DNA of 6,552 nt from CAZRNB01 sp964601355 (GTDB lineage Bacteria > Planctomycetota > Phycisphaerae > Sedimentisphaerales > Anaerobacaceae): contig CAZRNB010000146.1 in the NCBI GenBank assembly GCA_964601355.1, positions 1 to 6,552 on the forward strand, written 5' to 3'. The notes under the pieces are model-generated. The model worked only from the letters and a program-made list of their open reading frames with translations, ran no database searches and had not been told where the DNA came from. Of this stretch, positions 5,833 through 6,552 are shown one piece after another (the first letter of the stretch is position 1; each line of letters opens with the position of its first letter). Position numbers and translations under genes: made by a program.

Positions 5833-5939
5833 AAACAGCAAACTGTACTGTTTACTCTGTTAGACACTCTAAGAAATACTGTGTAACTTTTACTGAAGTA
5901 TTATAGCATAGCTGAATAACATTACAAGATTATCCGAGC

Positions 5940-5968
5940 TTGACAGAATTAGGGCAGCTACCTATTCT
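5940..5968 (+). promoter_or_regulatory. Candidate sigma-70-type promoter, leaderless
   Basis: A perfect TTGACA (5940-5945) is followed after 17 nt by TATTCT (5963-5968), 4 of 6 positions of the consensus -10. The ATG at 5976 lies 7 nt further, where transcription would start, so the DUF2752 mRNA would be leaderless or nearly so. No Shine-Dalgarno precedes that ATG, which fits. Confidence 0.5.
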
Positions 5969-5975
5969 TAACTTT

Positions 5976-6470
5976 ATGCCAGCAAGCCAACAGTTAAATA
6001 ATTCGGGATCGTCAAGATGGCTAACGCCATTTTTCTGCCGAGCAACGTATCGTCAACGGATAACGGCTGCAATAGTTTTTTTGGCAATATCTGCGACGTT
6101 TGGATTTTCCTGGCTGGCTGCAACAGGAAAATTTGACATTGGGTTGTGGCTTGGCCCCTGCGGCTTCAAACAGAGATATGGCCTGCCGTGCCCAACCTGT
6201 GGGATGACGACCTCGGTTTTGGCCTTTTCCAAAGGTAAAATTTTCGAGTCGTTTTATATTCAGCCGGTTGCAGGTTTTTTATGCTTTGTATTGGTTGTCC
6301 TTGCATTTTTAGCTTTATTTACAGCAATTTTTGGTGTATATTTTACGGCTCTTAAGCGTTTGTATGATGCTGTGAAAATAAGGTATATAATTGTTGCTCT
6401 GATTATTGTCATCTTTACCGGCTGGGTGGTAACTTTGTCTCGATCTTTGGCTACAAATATTCAGAACTGA
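5976..6470 (+). CDS. DUF2752 membrane protein
   Basis: This 164-residue protein has a polar N-terminus (1-29), a first membrane segment at about 30-48, the DUF2752 signature 'PCGFKQRYGLPCPTCGMTTS' at about 61-80, then membrane segments at about 88-112 and 137-153. The Cys residues at 62, 72 and 75, in C-x9-C-x2-C spacing with 'PCPxCGxT', are the family hallmark; metal binding or a redox role is often suspected but unproven. It is a small inner-membrane protein of unknown function. The frame extends to TTG 5940, but that codon is the TTGACA of a good promoter, and ATG 5976 sits at the expected transcription start, so I choose 5976. A probable serA follows 34 nt downstream on the same strand, with its own ribosome binding site, so the two may share a transcript; a functional link is not evident. 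Confidence 0.82.
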   Translation: MPASQQLNNSGSSRWLTPFFCRATYRQRITAAIVFLAISATFGFSWLAATGKFDIGLWLGPCGFKQRYGLPCPTCGMTTSVLAFSKGKIFESFYIQPVAGFLCFVLVVLAFLALFTAIFGVYFTALKRLYDAVKIRYIIVALIIVIFTGWVVTLSRSLATNIQN

Positions 6471-6493
6471 AAATCAGGTCAGTAGATATTTTT

Positions 6494-6497
6494 GGAG
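6494..6497 (+). promoter_or_regulatory. Shine-Dalgarno of probable serA
   Basis: GGAG lies 7 nt before ATG 6505. It is the clearest ribosome binding site in the window and fixes the start of the truncated downstream gene. Confidence 0.7.
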
Positions 6498-6504
6498 TTC
6501 AACA

Positions 6505-6552
6505 ATGATTAAAGTACTAATCTCAGATAAACTTGCACAGGAAGGCATCGAC
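6505..6552 (+). CDS. serA: Probable D-3-phosphoglycerate dehydrogenase, 3' end missing
   Basis: Only 16 codons are in the window: MIKVLISDKLAQEGID. This matches the usual N-terminus of SerA-type 2-hydroxyacid dehydrogenases, where a first beta strand 'KVLISD' is followed by a helix beginning 'L-x-x-x-G-I/L'. SerA oxidises 3-phosphoglycerate to 3-phosphohydroxypyruvate with NAD+, the first step of serine synthesis, in the cytoplasm. The ATG has a good GGAG 7 nt upstream. With so few residues, another member of the 2-hydroxyacid dehydrogenase family cannot be excluded. Confidence 0.65.
   Translation, partial: MIKVLISDKLAQEGID

Larger units (their letters stand above)
5651..5975. other. Divergent intergenic region
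   Basis: This 325-nt gap separates the divergent DUF2283 and DUF2752 genes. It holds a REP-like doublet (5764-5832), a candidate + strand promoter (5940-5968) and, more weakly, an imperfect inverted repeat flanking the doublet (5726-5740 against 5859-5873, 11 of 15 positions). A TATACT on the - strand at 5725-5720 could be a -10 box for the DUF2283 unit, but no good -35 sits at the right distance. I see no tRNA, ncRNA or small gene in the rest, which is AT-rich. Confidence 0.6.

Noticed and set aside
5650..5841. Open frame on the - strand containing VTPAQAGVQ and SRFRGND
   Set aside because: This peptide is the well-known translation of the REP-like doublet at 5764-5832; there is no domain or ribosome binding site.

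Overview
The window looks like a Gram-negative-type chromosome of moderate GC, most likely from a planctomycete of the Phycisphaerae kind. This rests on a very large GspK-like pseudopilin carrying an Asp-rich 'DADGDGVGDSKW' segment, a DUF2752 protein and the neighbouring serA start. It is an inference from protein style; no rRNA or marker gene is present.

Region 1 (1-4127, + strand) is the end of a minor-pilin or pseudopilin operon. Three consecutive genes each carry a prepilin-type N-terminus: a PilV/GspI-like protein cut by the left edge, a PilW/GspJ-like protein, and an 838-residue GspK/PilX-like protein. The order I-J-K (or PilV-PilW-PilX) matches operons whose products form the tip complex of type II secretion pseudopili or type IV pili. 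Region 2 (4128-4605) is a convergently placed gene for a four-helix bundle protein of the 23S rRNA intervening-sequence (IVP/S23) family. Region 3 (4602-5650, - strand) is a two-gene unit, a DUF2283 protein followed after 2 nt by an inositol-monophosphatase-family enzyme; the four-helix gene lies downstream of it on the same strand. Region 4 (5651-5975) is a divergent intergenic stretch with a REP-like doublet and a good candidate promoter. Region 5 (5976-6552, + strand) holds a DUF2752 membrane protein and the first 16 codons of a probable serA (D-3-phosphoglycerate dehydrogenase).

The most striking non-coding feature is a set of 7-nt-period repeats in three sequence families: GAACTAT, GAGCGAC and GATTTCC. 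They fill the gap at every junction from 690 to 4605, often starting at or inside a stop codon and running to the next start. The GATTTCC family brackets the four-helix bundle gene as two arrays in opposite orientation, giving it the look of a small cassette. An array between the first two pilin genes is itself a near-palindrome around ATCGAT. Where repeats enter pilin coding sequence, they change only the leader peptide that prepilin peptidase removes. The flanked four-helix gene and the heptamer arrays are the best candidate here for an undescribed mobile or repeat-spreading system. That interpretation is a hypothesis; the repeats themselves are directly visible.
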